From NCBI GenBank assembly GCA_023665605.1, contig JAMPDP010000001.1, positions 940,484 to 1,004,483 of the forward strand: a stretch of 64,000 nucleotides of DNA. Reading direction: 5' to 3'. Source of the DNA: Candidatus Amulumruptor caecigallinarius. Its GTDB lineage: Bacteria > Bacteroidota > Bacteroidia > Bacteroidales > Muribaculaceae. The first letter of the stretch is position 1; each line of letters starts with the position of its first letter. Positions 18,521-26,802 of the stretch are shown here, in pieces. Both the position numbers and the translations under genes were made by a program. The notes below the pieces were generated by a model, which worked only from the letters and a program-made list of their open reading frames with translations, had not been told where the DNA came from and did not search any database.

Positions 18521-20287
18521 TCAGTATTTGAGGAGGTCGGCGGCTACGTTCTTGAACTGTGGCATGGCCATGCCTACTTGGGCGCCGATGAACGTGGGGT
18601 CGCAGACCACATACTTGCCGCCACCACCCACGACGTAATCACCGGGGACGTCACCCTTGAAGCGAACTGCCGTGGCGATATGGTTGGGGTAGTCGAGCAG
18701 GATCACGTCCAGGCCGAGCAGCTTGGTGACGAGGAAGCGGTAGAGCATCGAGCGATCCTCGCAGTCGCACTGCGGGTAGTAGAACAGCTCCTCGACAAAG
18801 AAGGGCTTCTCATAGCCGAACTGCTCCGGGTCGGTGGCATAGTCGAACCCACTCTGCACGAAGTCCAGCAGTATGTTGGCCGCCTCGCGCTCCCCTTTAC
18901 CCTTTATGGCGGGACGGAGAGCGTCAAGCAGTTCGTTGGCAAACTTGTCGTCAACTCCGGCGGTGGCATACACAGAATAGTCACACTGTGGAGTCTGGCG
19001 ATAAAACTCCATGAGCTGCACCGGCACCGAAGCCGAGGCTTGCGCCTTATACATCTGGCCTGTGTGAGCAGAGCTCTTGCGCTCCGAGCCGTGGCGTGGA
19101 GCGGTGCGCATACTCATGTCAATGAGGTTTTTGGCATCGGGGGCTTCCTGCGGGCACATCCGATAAGAGTAGGCCTGGCGGGCATCCACGTCATAAAACT
19201 TCACGCCTCCGTCAGTGATGAAGGGGCATCCGTATAGCTGAGACTTGGGAGCCACGAGGAGAGTCAGAGCGTTCTTCTGCGACACCTTGGCCATGCGTGC
19301 GCGGAAGCCGAGATTGTTGAGCAGGAACTGACGGAGCAGGACGCTCTCATTGGCTCCGGCAAACTGCTCCGCAATCTTGCGTACGGCAAGATAAAGGGCC
19401 CAGTCGTTGCCGAGGTCATTCTTGCGCATCTTCTGCAAGTCAGCAATCAGAGGCTTGTAGTCCGCGCCGTAGAGCGTCTCCATGGCATCGGCTATGGAGT
19501 TTTCGTCCATACCGCGTAGAGTGAACGCCTTGTTGAGAGCATTGCTCACATGATAGTCCACACCGAGGAAATTGACCTTAGTGCGCCCGCTGCCGCCGCA
19601 GTAAAGCGGGTCAGAGCTCTTGGCCGGGGTAACGACCGGAGCGGGTTCGGGAGCCGGGGCTGGCTTTGGAGAGGTTGCCGGGGCAGGGTTGGTTTCGGGC
19701 TTAGCTTCGGGGGCAGTTGCTGTCTCCGGAGCCGGTTTGGGCTTGGGGAGCAGCAGGGGAAGTGGCTCCGCCTTGGGAATCGGTTCGGGTTCAGGGGTCG
19801 GCGTCTTCTCAGGGGCCGGTGTCGGAGCGGGTTCAGGGGCTGCTTCGGGTTCAGGGGCAGCTTCGGGAGCGGGAGCAGGAGCCGGATTGACTACGGGAGA
19901 GGGCGCCGGTTTGACGGCCTCGCCGCCATTGGCCAAGGTGACACCCTGCTGTCGGCCTTCGGTGGTGGTGAGGTCAAGAATCTCACGGATGGTGAGGCGT
20001 TTGGGTGGCTCCTTAGCCTCCGGGGCCTTGGGGTCATATACCGGTATCTCCTGCGGCTCGGGGATGACACGCTTCTGCTGCGGGTCCTTCCCCTCGTAAC
20101 TCTTCCATGGATGGCGCATGAATTCGATGAACTCCCTGTTAGCATCAGAGATGAAGGTGTCAAAGCCCTTCATGTTCTCGTTAAGGAAGTCATCGAAGTC
20201 GTCGGCCCAGACGGGGAGCGCCGCTGCGCCCAGAAGCGGGCACAGCAGCGCGGCCGAAATGAGTCTGTTGAGCGGACGCATGGTCAT
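18521..20287 (-). CDS. Exported protein with Pro-rich linker and transglutaminase-like domain
   Basis: The 588-residue protein has a signal peptide (MTMRPLNRLISAALLCPLLG...PVWA), a region of about 120 residues (roughly 120-235) of alternating Pro, Ala, Glu and Lys such as PAPEPAPVVTPAK, and a globular C-terminal half. The end shows the order of a transglutaminase-fold cysteine enzyme: Cys509 in CDCEDRSML, His536 in YPNHIATAV and Asp563 in VCDPTF. Such domains cleave or cross-link peptides in the periplasm or act as inactive scaffolds. The linker would let the catalytic part reach across the envelope. The start overlaps the stop of the preceding gene by four bases, so the two are translationally coupled. 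It is the last gene of the six-gene cluster. Confidence 0.7.
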   Translation of the reverse strand: MTMRPLNRLISAALLCPLLGAAALPVWADDFDDFLNENMKGFDTFISDANREFIEFMRHPWKSYEGKDPQQKRVIPEPQEIPVYDPKAPEAKEPPKRLTIREILDLTTTEGRQQGVTLANGGEAVKPAPSPVVNPAPAPAPEAAPEPEAAPEPAPTPAPEKTPTPEPEPIPKAEPLPLLLPKPKPAPETATAPEAKPETNPAPATSPKPAPAPEPAPVVTPAKSSDPLYCGGSGRTKVNFLGVDYHVSNALNKAFTLRGMDENSIADAMETLYGADYKPLIADLQKMRKNDLGNDWALYLAVRKIAEQFAGANESVLLRQFLLNNLGFRARMAKVSQKNALTLLVAPKSQLYGCPFITDGGVKFYDVDARQAYSYRMCPQEAPDAKNLIDMSMRTAPRHGSERKSSAHTGQMYKAQASASVPVQLMEFYRQTPQCDYSVYATAGVDDKFANELLDALRPAIKGKGEREAANILLDFVQSGFDYATDPEQFGYEKPFFVEELFYYPQCDCEDRSMLYRFLVTKLLGLDVILLDYPNHIATAVRFKGDVPGDYVVGGGGKYVVCDPTFIGAQVGMAMPQFKNVAADLLKY

Positions 20288-20937
20288 TCGTCGCCGGGCA
20301 CGGGCTCACCAATGAACTCCTCCACCACTGTGGACAGGTCGCCGAGCGAAGCCTGCTCCTTGGCAGCTCGAGCAGCCTCCTCGCGAGCCTTGCGTGCGGC
20401 AGTCTCGTCGATGGACATAAACACATTATACTCCTTGGTGCCCTCCTTCTTGGGGACACGAACGAGGGCGAAGTGCTCCCTGACCAGAGAGCTGAGCTTG
20501 GCATTGACGGCACTTTCGTACGCCTCGCCGAAGCGGTCAATCTCCTCCTGAGAGGCCTTGTTTGCATCAGAGGAAGCCACCGACTTGAGCTTGCCCACAA
20601 CCTGCGCCTTGGCGCGTGCGGCATAGTTGGTGATACCTGCGTGCATGGCGTTGTCACGGCCTATCTTGTTGTTCTGCCCCAGAGCGATGCCGATGACAGG
20701 GATACGGTTCACGGGGTCAGCCTCAATGTAAGTGCGATAGCTGAGCAGCGCATACTCCATAGTCTGCGTGCTCGCCAGAGGCTCCCAGTTGGCTTTCTTG
20801 AGCTCCTTTGTGCGCTTCTTGACATCCTTCTGGATGGCCTTCTCCTGTTGCTTGGTGAGAGACTGGGCGGAAATGGTGGTCTGTCCTCCGGCGATGAGCA
20901 GAGCCAGGAGGGTGAATAGGGTTAAGATCTTTTTCAT
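20284..20937 (-). CDS. Exported protein of unknown function
   Basis: The 217-residue product has a signal peptide (MKKILTLFTLLALLIAGGQTTISAQ) and a basic helical segment rich in Lys (KQQEKAIQKDVKKRTKELKK). The middle includes YALLSYRTYIEADPVNRIPVIG and then a helical region to the C-terminus. No family is recognised. It overlaps the transglutaminase-like gene by four bases. A tandem repeat of 10-base units lies in its leader at 20961-21047. Confidence 0.75.
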   Translation of the reverse strand: MKKILTLFTLLALLIAGGQTTISAQSLTKQQEKAIQKDVKKRTKELKKANWEPLASTQTMEYALLSYRTYIEADPVNRIPVIGIALGQNNKIGRDNAMHAGITNYAARAKAQVVGKLKSVASSDANKASQEEIDRFGEAYESAVNAKLSSLVREHFALVRVPKKEGTKEYNVFMSIDETAARKAREEAARAAKEQASLGDLSTVVEEFIGEPVPGDE

Positions 20938-20960
20938 AGTTGATAATGAGGGGGTGGGTG

Positions 20961-21047
20961 GGATTAAACGGGATTAAACGGGATTAAGCGGGATTAAGCG
21001 GGAATAAGCGGGATTTAGCGGGAATAAGCGGGATTGAGCGGGATTTA
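20961..21047. repeat. Tandem repeat of about nine 10-base units
   Basis: The unit GGATTAAGCG recurs with variants (GGATTAAACG, GGAATAAGCG, GGATTTAGCG, GGATTGAGCG) without gaps. It lies between two genes of the exported-protein cluster, 24 bases upstream of the 217-residue gene, so it would be transcribed in the leader. Confidence 0.9.
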
Positions 21048-21096
21048 TCTTGAGTCAGATTGAGTTGGGGGGGGTAGTTGGGGAGGGTTTGGGGGG

Positions 21097-22422
21097 TTAT
21101 TGCCAGTTGACGGAGACTGGGAGGGTGAAACGGACGCGCTCCACGCGGCTTGTCAGGGGGTTGGCGAGCTCGACGTAGCCGGATGCGGAGTTGCCACAGC
21201 GAGGCACTACCCTGAGGTAGCCACCTACTCGGCAGCGGAGCTTGACGATGCCCCGGGAGGTGAAGATGGCATCAATGTCATCCACCTCAATGGGTGTGGC
21301 GATGCCCGGGAGGTCAACACGTAGGGCCTTGACGCCAAAGTCAGTGTTGCCACGGTTGTCAAGCGAGAGGGTGATGTTGAGGGCCCCCACACGCGCGGCT
21401 GCGGCATCAATGGAGTCAGCCACCACCGTCAGAGAGCCGCATGGCACCACCGAAAACTTCTCACCGGCAGCCGTCCCCTCGGCAGCGTCGGCGAGCACGA
21501 AGCGGTGGGACAGCGACTTGCCGCGGACGCGCAGATCCACGTCAATCCAGTTATCCTCGTCCGGGAGGCAGTCTATGGTCTGATATGTGATAATGTACCT
21601 GCCATCGCGTGGAGTCAGCTCAATGTTGTTGGCGCAATTAGCCTTCACCGTGGGAGTGAAACCGCATGTGACGGGTCGCCCTTGAAGAGTGACACCGCAG
21701 TCAATGCGTCCCGGAGCCACGATGGAGCCGGTGAGGGCGAGTGACTTGTAGAGGTCATTGTAGCGGGCGCGGAGAGCCTTGACCCGAGCCACACGGGGAG
21801 CATCAAAGAAGTAAGCGGCGAGGCCGTCGAGATCAGCGAGGCCGGCCCCAATCTGCTCCACGGCGGTGAGCGCGTCAGCGGTACGCTCCAGCTCCTCAAG
21901 GCATGCCACCTTCTCGTCATCGAGCTTCTTGAAGTCAGACTGGAGCATCCGGAGTTCGAGGCGCGTAAAGGGGTAGCGCACAGAGTATTCGTACCGCTCC
22001 ACCTTCGTCTTCTTGTCCTGAAGTTTCACCCAATAGACATCAGCCGCCTTAGAGAGGGAGATGCCCGAGAGGAACGGAAAATTGGCCGAGCGGATGCTCG
22101 AAGTGCGTGAGTAGGTGTCGTCAGAGCTGACCACATTGCCTCCGGTGACGGTCTCTGACGCTGAGGAGTGCTGCTCCACCACGACATTTGCAGCAACGGC
22201 ATGGATGATGCGCTCGGTAATCTCGTTGACCGCCATGCGCTGAGCCTCCGCCAGAGTCGGTGCCTCCACGGTGACCACGAGGTAGCCATCGGCGGGAGCT
22301 CCGAGCCATTGCGGGGCCTTCTTGGCACTCCGCTCCACCACCTTGGAGTCAGCGGCAGCGGGGAGGCTAAGGGTGGCGAATGCGAGCAGGGCGGCAAATA
22401 AGCGTAACAGTTTCATGGGCAA
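21097..22422 (-). CDS. Exported protein with LPP20/FlgT-like N-terminal domain
   Basis: The 441-residue protein has a signal peptide (MPMKLLRLFAALLAFATLSLPAAA). Residues 35-160 (PQWLGAPADGYLVVTVEAPT, LAEAQRMAVNEITERII and a long SVRYPFTRLEL end) resemble the LPP20/FlgT N-terminal domain, whose members sit at the outer membrane near CsgG-like proteins. A coiled-coil-like helix (about 170-200) and a C-terminal region of beta-rich repeats with four Cys follow. No lipobox Cys is seen after the signal peptide, so it is probably soluble in the periplasm. Position in the cluster with a CsgG-like protein supports the domain call. Confidence 0.65.
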   Translation of the reverse strand: MPMKLLRLFAALLAFATLSLPAAADSKVVERSAKKAPQWLGAPADGYLVVTVEAPTLAEAQRMAVNEITERIIHAVAANVVVEQHSSASETVTGGNVVSSDDTYSRTSSIRSANFPFLSGISLSKAADVYWVKLQDKKTKVERYEYSVRYPFTRLELRMLQSDFKKLDDEKVACLEELERTADALTAVEQIGAGLADLDGLAAYFFDAPRVARVKALRARYNDLYKSLALTGSIVAPGRIDCGVTLQGRPVTCGFTPTVKANCANNIELTPRDGRYIITYQTIDCLPDEDNWIDVDLRVRGKSLSHRFVLADAAEGTAAGEKFSVVPCGSLTVVADSIDAAAARVGALNITLSLDNRGNTDFGVKALRVDLPGIATPIEVDDIDAIFTSRGIVKLRCRVGGYLRVVPRCGNSASGYVELANPLTSRVERVRFTLPVSVNWQ

Positions 22423-22465
22423 GAGGGAAGTGCTATAAAGAAAGGAGAGCCGGGAGGGAGAGGCG

Positions 22466-23665
22466 TCACCAGCGCACGGGTAGGTCGTGGACCGTCACCT
22501 GGATGTTGCGGATTTTGAGGCCCAGATACGTGAGCTTATCAATGCGTGTAGAGACATCCTTGATGTAGAAAGTGAGCGTCACGGGCACACCGTCAGGCAT
22601 CGACACATTGGCGGAACGGTAGGAAGGGTTGTCGAGCTTGAGCTCCGTCAGCTCCACGCCGGAGGGTGTGAAAGCGTTCTCGAGATAGACGTAGCACTGC
22701 TTGTCGCGCGTGGAGTTGACCACCTTTGCAGTGATGGCAATCTGCCGTCGCGAAAGATCACCTCGGCAAGAGGTGATGGCAAAGTCAAGGTCATTGCCGT
22801 CAACGGTGACGCGGCCAAAACCACGCGGAGCAGAGTGCGCCGGAGACTCAGAGGAGGAATTACCCGAGGGGCCGACCTGCACGGGTTTGATTTTAGCGGG
22901 GGCGATGACGACGGGCGTCTCCACTACCCTCTCGACCACCTTCTCGACCACCACAGTGTCAGGCGTGGCGGGCACCGTGACGATGCGTTCCACAGGCACC
23001 TCCACCTGCTCGACGATGACCACCGTGTCGGGCTTCGGAGGAGCCGCTGCCGGCGAGATGTCTGCGCGGAGAGCCTCCGCCTGGTCGAAGCAGCTCACCG
23101 AAGGAGGCACCGCCATGAGCAGCGAAGTGGCCTCCCCGGCACGTCCCTCAGAGGCGAGCCGCCGAGCCAGGGCGATGATGTTGTCGCAGTTGGCGGCATA
23201 TTGGTCATGGATGCGCGAGCGAGTGGTGCGGATGAATCGCACGAACACCGCGTCGGTGGGCTTGATGGAGTTTACCAACTGTCGCATGGCAGCGGCTTTG
23301 CCACCGGCGGCACTCCCCTTGAGAGGGATGGAGACCGAGTGGTACATGGAGCCGTCGGCAGCGTTGACAGCCTCGAGAGTGAGGTCAGCCCCCACGCGGG
23401 CCACCTCACGGATGAGACCCTCCGTCTCCGCAACATCCGTGAAGTCAATCTTCGGACGGATGTGAAAGACGTTGTAGGGGGACTCGTCGGCGGCCTCCAC
23501 GCGGTTGAGAGCGGCGACGAGCTTGGTGTGGAGCGCGGCAGCCACGTCGGCGGGGAGACCGTCGGCGGTCACTTCATCAACGTTAAACTTCACGGCCGAG
23601 TCATCCTGAGCGTGAGCCGGAAGCACCGTGACAGCCAACAGACAGAGAGCAAGAAGGTGACGCAT
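22466..23665 (-). CDS. Exported protein of unknown function
   Basis: The 399-residue product begins with a signal peptide (MRHLLALCLLAVTVLPAHA). An N-terminal domain (20-215) ending in a helical stretch with IIALARRLASEGRAGEATSLL is followed by a Pro/Val-rich linker (PVERIVTVPATPDTVVVEKV) and a beta-rich C-terminal domain (about 285-399). The N-terminal part looks like a lipoprotein-like nucleotide or peptide sensor domain only in general layout; no family is recognised. It sits 43 bases upstream of the LPP20-like gene on the same strand. Confidence 0.7.
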   Translation of the reverse strand: MRHLLALCLLAVTVLPAHAQDDSAVKFNVDEVTADGLPADVAAALHTKLVAALNRVEAADESPYNVFHIRPKIDFTDVAETEGLIREVARVGADLTLEAVNAADGSMYHSVSIPLKGSAAGGKAAAMRQLVNSIKPTDAVFVRFIRTTRSRIHDQYAANCDNIIALARRLASEGRAGEATSLLMAVPPSVSCFDQAEALRADISPAAAPPKPDTVVIVEQVEVPVERIVTVPATPDTVVVEKVVERVVETPVVIAPAKIKPVQVGPSGNSSSESPAHSAPRGFGRVTVDGNDLDFAITSCRGDLSRRQIAITAKVVNSTRDKQCYVYLENAFTPSGVELTELKLDNPSYRSANVSMPDGVPVTLTFYIKDVSTRIDKLTYLGLKIRNIQVTVHDLPVRW

Positions 23666-23701
23666 GAGCGGGTTGGTGGATAGATGTGTGAGGGGATGTT
23701 T

Positions 23702-24985
23702 TTACTCAATGACGATGTTCATGCTCTGGCCCATTGATGTTATGGCTGCCTTGTAGTTGTCGCCGAGCTGAGCTTTGAAGAACTTGCGCAGGTCGCTGCC
23801 GAAGTTAGACAGAGTATAGGAACGGTTGGCCTTGGCATTCCACAGCGGGACATTGACCGTGGCGTGGATATACTTGTCAGTGCTCCGGCTCATGTCATAG
23901 ATGCCGTGGAACGAGTTGGCGCGCAGCCATTCGTCGAGAGCATCGCGGAAGTATTCGCCGGTGACGGGAGAGTCTTGGTCAAAGTCCCAGTCAGTGACAG
24001 CGTTGGAGAGGGTGAGGTTGAGCTGCACCTCGCGACCCTTGCTGATCATTTGGCTGAAAGCGTTGTCGAGCTGCTTGAAGAAAGCATCCTCAATCTGCTT
24101 GATGGCCTCACGAACGAGGAAAGTGGTGTCGGAAGTGTGGTAATAACCGCTGGCGAAGGTCTGCGTTGCGAGCCGGCCTGCTGTCTGGCGCTCCACGGCG
24201 TTGGTGTTGATGCTCACGCGCGTGGTATTTCCCTGGGAAGCCGGAGTGACCGAGACAGACACCACGATGTCGCCCGGGAGTTGCTGCACAAGCATGGTGG
24301 CGTCGTCAGACTGCGAGCCGCTGAGGAGCAGGTCATCATTCTTGCTGTTCCGGAGCATTGTGACGAAGTCGCGGGTCTTATAACCGCGACCGCTGAATGC
24401 CTCCGCCACGCGCTCTACGGCGTAACGCTCAACCGGATGCGACTCAATGCGTCGGCGCATAGCCTCGAAGCTGTAACCGTCAGCCTCCGTGGTGTAAGGC
24501 ACCACCACGATGGATGGGTTGAGAGCCGATGTGGCCTCCGTCTTCTTGGCGTCGGCCCATGCCGGTGAGATGACCTGCTTGTTGCGCTCCAGCTCCTTGC
24601 GCAGTGTAGCCAGGTTGATGGACAACACCACCGTGGCCCGCTGCTTGCTGCCGAGCTTCTTAACGGAAAGAGTGTTTGGCTCGCCAACTATATAATTAAG
24701 GTAACGGGCATCGGTGAAGAAGCGGTAGTCATAGTCCGGCTTGGTCTCGCTGAGTATTGGGTTGCCATCCTTGAGGCCATCCACTCCGGAGTGGAATAGA
24801 GCGTGGAATGCCGACTGAATAGCGTTGGTCTCGGCGTCCTTCTTCTTCTGAGCCGTGCCGGTGGCTTGGAGCGTCACGGCACGGTCATTGCCAGAGAGAA
24901 ACTGCACATCATCGCTGAAAGCCTGTGCCCGGGCAGCCCCCAGACACAGGATAGCAGAGATGAGGCACACGAGTGTGCGTCGCAT
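23702..24985 (-). CDS. Exported protein, possibly DUF6175 family
   Basis: The 427-residue product has a signal peptide (MRRTLVCLISAILCLGAARAQ). Residues 35-130 hold ATGTAQKKKDAETNAIQSAF and a YRFFTDARYLNYIV segment, which I associate with the Bacteroidetes family DUF6175; the pattern of a conserved helix with regularly spaced Ala also recalls LPP20 domains. The rest includes SGRGYKTRDFVTML, which could be a TolB-N or CsgG-like fold used for oligomer contacts. The start is six bases after the stop of the CsgG-like gene, indicating one operon. The family name is a recollection and should be tested. Confidence 0.6.
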   Translation of the reverse strand: MRRTLVCLISAILCLGAARAQAFSDDVQFLSGNDRAVTLQATGTAQKKKDAETNAIQSAFHALFHSGVDGLKDGNPILSETKPDYDYRFFTDARYLNYIVGEPNTLSVKKLGSKQRATVVLSINLATLRKELERNKQVISPAWADAKKTEATSALNPSIVVVPYTTEADGYSFEAMRRRIESHPVERYAVERVAEAFSGRGYKTRDFVTMLRNSKNDDLLLSGSQSDDATMLVQQLPGDIVVSVSVTPASQGNTTRVSINTNAVERQTAGRLATQTFASGYYHTSDTTFLVREAIKQIEDAFFKQLDNAFSQMISKGREVQLNLTLSNAVTDWDFDQDSPVTGEYFRDALDEWLRANSFHGIYDMSRSTDKYIHATVNVPLWNAKANRSYTLSNFGSDLRKFFKAQLGDNYKAAITSMGQSMNIVIE

Positions 24986-24991
24986 GATGGA

Positions 24992-25900
24992 TTAGAGGAA
25001 CTTGTTGAGCTTGTTGCCGAAGTTCTCCTTCTTGGGCACCGACTTGAACACGATTGTCTGACCGGCATCAATGGCAGCCTTGAGCTCCTTCTGGTTCTTC
25101 TTGATTTTCACCAGGGCAATGTCGTCACCCTCCACAGCGTCGACCTCAGCCTCGGCAATGGTTTTGGTGGACTTGCGTCCGGCAATCTCGCGGACTACGC
25201 ATACGTCAAAGCGATCCTTCTTGGCCAGACCGTGAGCCTCGCCGAGGCTCATGTAGGCTGTGTTAACCTTGCCGTCCTTCACCTCGCCGGTCTCGAGAAG
25301 CAGGCCGAAGAGGGGGAATGCCTCCTGTACAAATGCGGTGATGCCGCCGCGGCTCTTCTGCGTAACGAGCGTGATGGCCTCGTCGACCGAGTTGCCGGAG
25401 TTGTTGCCGAAGAGTTCGTCACCGTGAGAGAAAGTGCGTGTAAGGACGAGCTTGCCGTCGTTGGGGTTAATGACCTTGAGAGTGTATCCAATCTTGCCCA
25501 CATAATACTTGCTGCCGTCATCGTGCTTGCGCTCCTCAACTACGAGAGAGCTGATGCGACCGCCGATAAGGAAGTTGGCACCCTCCTCGGTCATAACTTT
25601 GAGGCGGTCGGCATCCTCGCCGGCCTCCACGCCAGCTTCGCGTCGCTCAGCCTCAATGCGCAGCGCGTCCTTGGTATCGACGTCGATGAGGTTGACGCGG
25701 TTGGTGTTTGTGATACCCTCCATGACGTATCCACGGAGCTGTTCGGCAGCAGAGAATGGTATGTCAGTGGGACGCCAGAAGTAGTCTATGAGGACGTTGG
25801 GCTTGCCCTTAGACTCACGCTCGTCGGCGGCAGCGCCCAAAGGAGCTGCGACGGCAATGAGAAGCGTCAGGGCAGTGATGGTCTTTGCGAAAGATTTCAT
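24992..25900 (-). CDS. CsgG-like exported protein
   Basis: The 302-residue protein has a signal peptide (MKSFAKTITALTLLIAVAAPLGAA). The body reads as a CsgG/LpoB-type domain: an early strand KPNVLIDYF, then FSAAEQLRGYVMEGITNTNRVNLIDV (the helix and strand that open the fold), ANFLIGGRISSLVVE and GKIGYTLKVINPNDGKLVLTRTFSHG. In curli systems CsgG forms the secretion pore, and relatives activate cell-wall synthases. There is no Cys lipobox, so it differs from classical CsgG. The ATG at 25900 is chosen at the signal peptide; the longer frame lacks one. It is first in the cluster, with TAACTTTG (minus strand) at 26007-26014. Confidence 0.65.
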   Translation of the reverse strand: MKSFAKTITALTLLIAVAAPLGAAADERESKGKPNVLIDYFWRPTDIPFSAAEQLRGYVMEGITNTNRVNLIDVDTKDALRIEAERREAGVEAGEDADRLKVMTEEGANFLIGGRISSLVVEERKHDDGSKYYVGKIGYTLKVINPNDGKLVLTRTFSHGDELFGNNSGNSVDEAITLVTQKSRGGITAFVQEAFPLFGLLLETGEVKDGKVNTAYMSLGEAHGLAKKDRFDVCVVREIAGRKSTKTIAEAEVDAVEGDDIALVKIKKNQKELKAAIDAGQTIVFKSVPKKENFGNKLNKFL

Positions 25901-26006
25901 AATAGAGAAATGTGATGTTAGGTGATTGTCAGAAAAGTGATGTGAAGGTTGAGAGAGAGGTTGAAGCGATGAGTGAATGCATCGCAAAACCGAATAAAAT
26001 GTTTCG

Positions 26007-26014
26007 CAAAGTTA
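26007..26014 (-). promoter_or_regulatory. Promoter -7 element of the exported-protein cluster
   Basis: TAACTTTG on the minus strand, 107 bases upstream of the CsgG-like start; a run of nine C residues lies just beyond at about 26032-26040. Confidence 0.55.
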
Positions 26015-26106
26015 AATAGATTTTAAGAATTACCCCCCCCCGTTTGTTATTTATTGTTAATATTTGTTGTTGAATATTATTTAGGTTTTTCCGTAAAACG
26101 AAAGCG

Positions 26107-26316
26107 TCAAAAGTTTTGGGTCGAACTCATGCGCGACCCGTAGATGATTGCGGAGGCGACGCTACGCGGCGCTATGTCATTTTGACGACAAACCTGCATG
26201 ACCTATGGCTGCGGTCGGCTGAGCCTCCCTTGCCATAGGCTATTTCCACCCCGCCGCTGACGCGGCTTCCGCTGATGGAAGCAATCGCCTATCATGTGAT
26301 TTTAAGGGAATGGTGA
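26107..26316. repeat. Type C structured repeat, copy 2
   Basis: Second copy of the element at 18221-18432, with the same hairpin order and ending AAGGGAATGGTGA. An inverted fragment of its left end (ATTACTTTTGATAC) lies at about 26499. Confidence 0.75.
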
Positions 26317-26366
26317 ATTTTGTTACACTTTCGTTCTGATGGGGCTCCGTGTTGTTGTTGGGAGAT

Positions 26367-26493
26367 GTAAATCGGCGTCCTGCGGACGCCTTTTGCGGGG
26401 ATGCCCGTAACCCCGGATGCCTACGCTACGCTTGGCTTCCGGGGCTACGGTAAATCGGCGTCCTGCGGACGCCCTTAGGAGGTTTTGCAACAT
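26367..26493. repeat. Type A hairpin repeat, copy 3
   Basis: GTAAATC, GGCGTCCTGCGGACGCC, CCCCGGATG...GGCTTCCGGGG, GTAAATC, GGCGTCCTGCGGACGCC, then GGTTTTGCAACA. It lies between a type C and a type B copy in a 900-base stretch without genes. Confidence 0.85.
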
Positions 26494-26590
26494 CACAATT
26501 ACTTTTGATACACCTTCTCGCTTTGTAGCTGCCTATTACTGTTTGCGCCGCTGCGCGGCCCCATTCATGCCTGGTTTACTGGTTGTTGCG

Positions 26591-26651
26591 TCGGATGCAC
26601 CACGGTGCATCCCTACAAATTGACGGAAATTGCTGGTTTTTGCAACACCCT
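26591..26651. repeat. Type B element, right half only
   Basis: The right arm GGATGCACCACGGTGCATCC with CTACAAATTGACGG and TTTTTGCAACACCCT is present, while the left half is missing. Confidence 0.75.
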
Positions 26652-26717
26652 ACTTCGTGAGGATGTCCGTAACCCCGAATGCCTATGCTTCGCTTCAGCG
26701 GATGGGGGAAACGGGAA

Positions 26718-26752
26718 CGGCCCCCGCTGCCTTGGTGGGCTTGCGGGGGCCG
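26718..26752 (-). terminator. Hairpin downstream of fabF
   Basis: A perfect 10-bp G+C stem (CGGCCCCCGC with GCGGGGGCCG) 51 bases after the fabF stop. There is no clear T-run, so termination is inferred. Confidence 0.45.
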
Positions 26753-26802
26753 CTGTGGGGTGGGGTTGCCGGATGAGAATCAGTGCCGGCAGCCGGAGGG
26801 TA

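Noticed and set aside
19550..20551. 333-codon plus-strand frame rich in Gly and Arg
   Set aside because: It is the complement of the Pro/Ala/Glu linker of the transglutaminase-like gene.
22487..23683. 398-codon plus-strand frame opposite an exported-protein gene
   Set aside because: No signal peptide or domain, while the opposite strand has a signal peptide and operon spacing.
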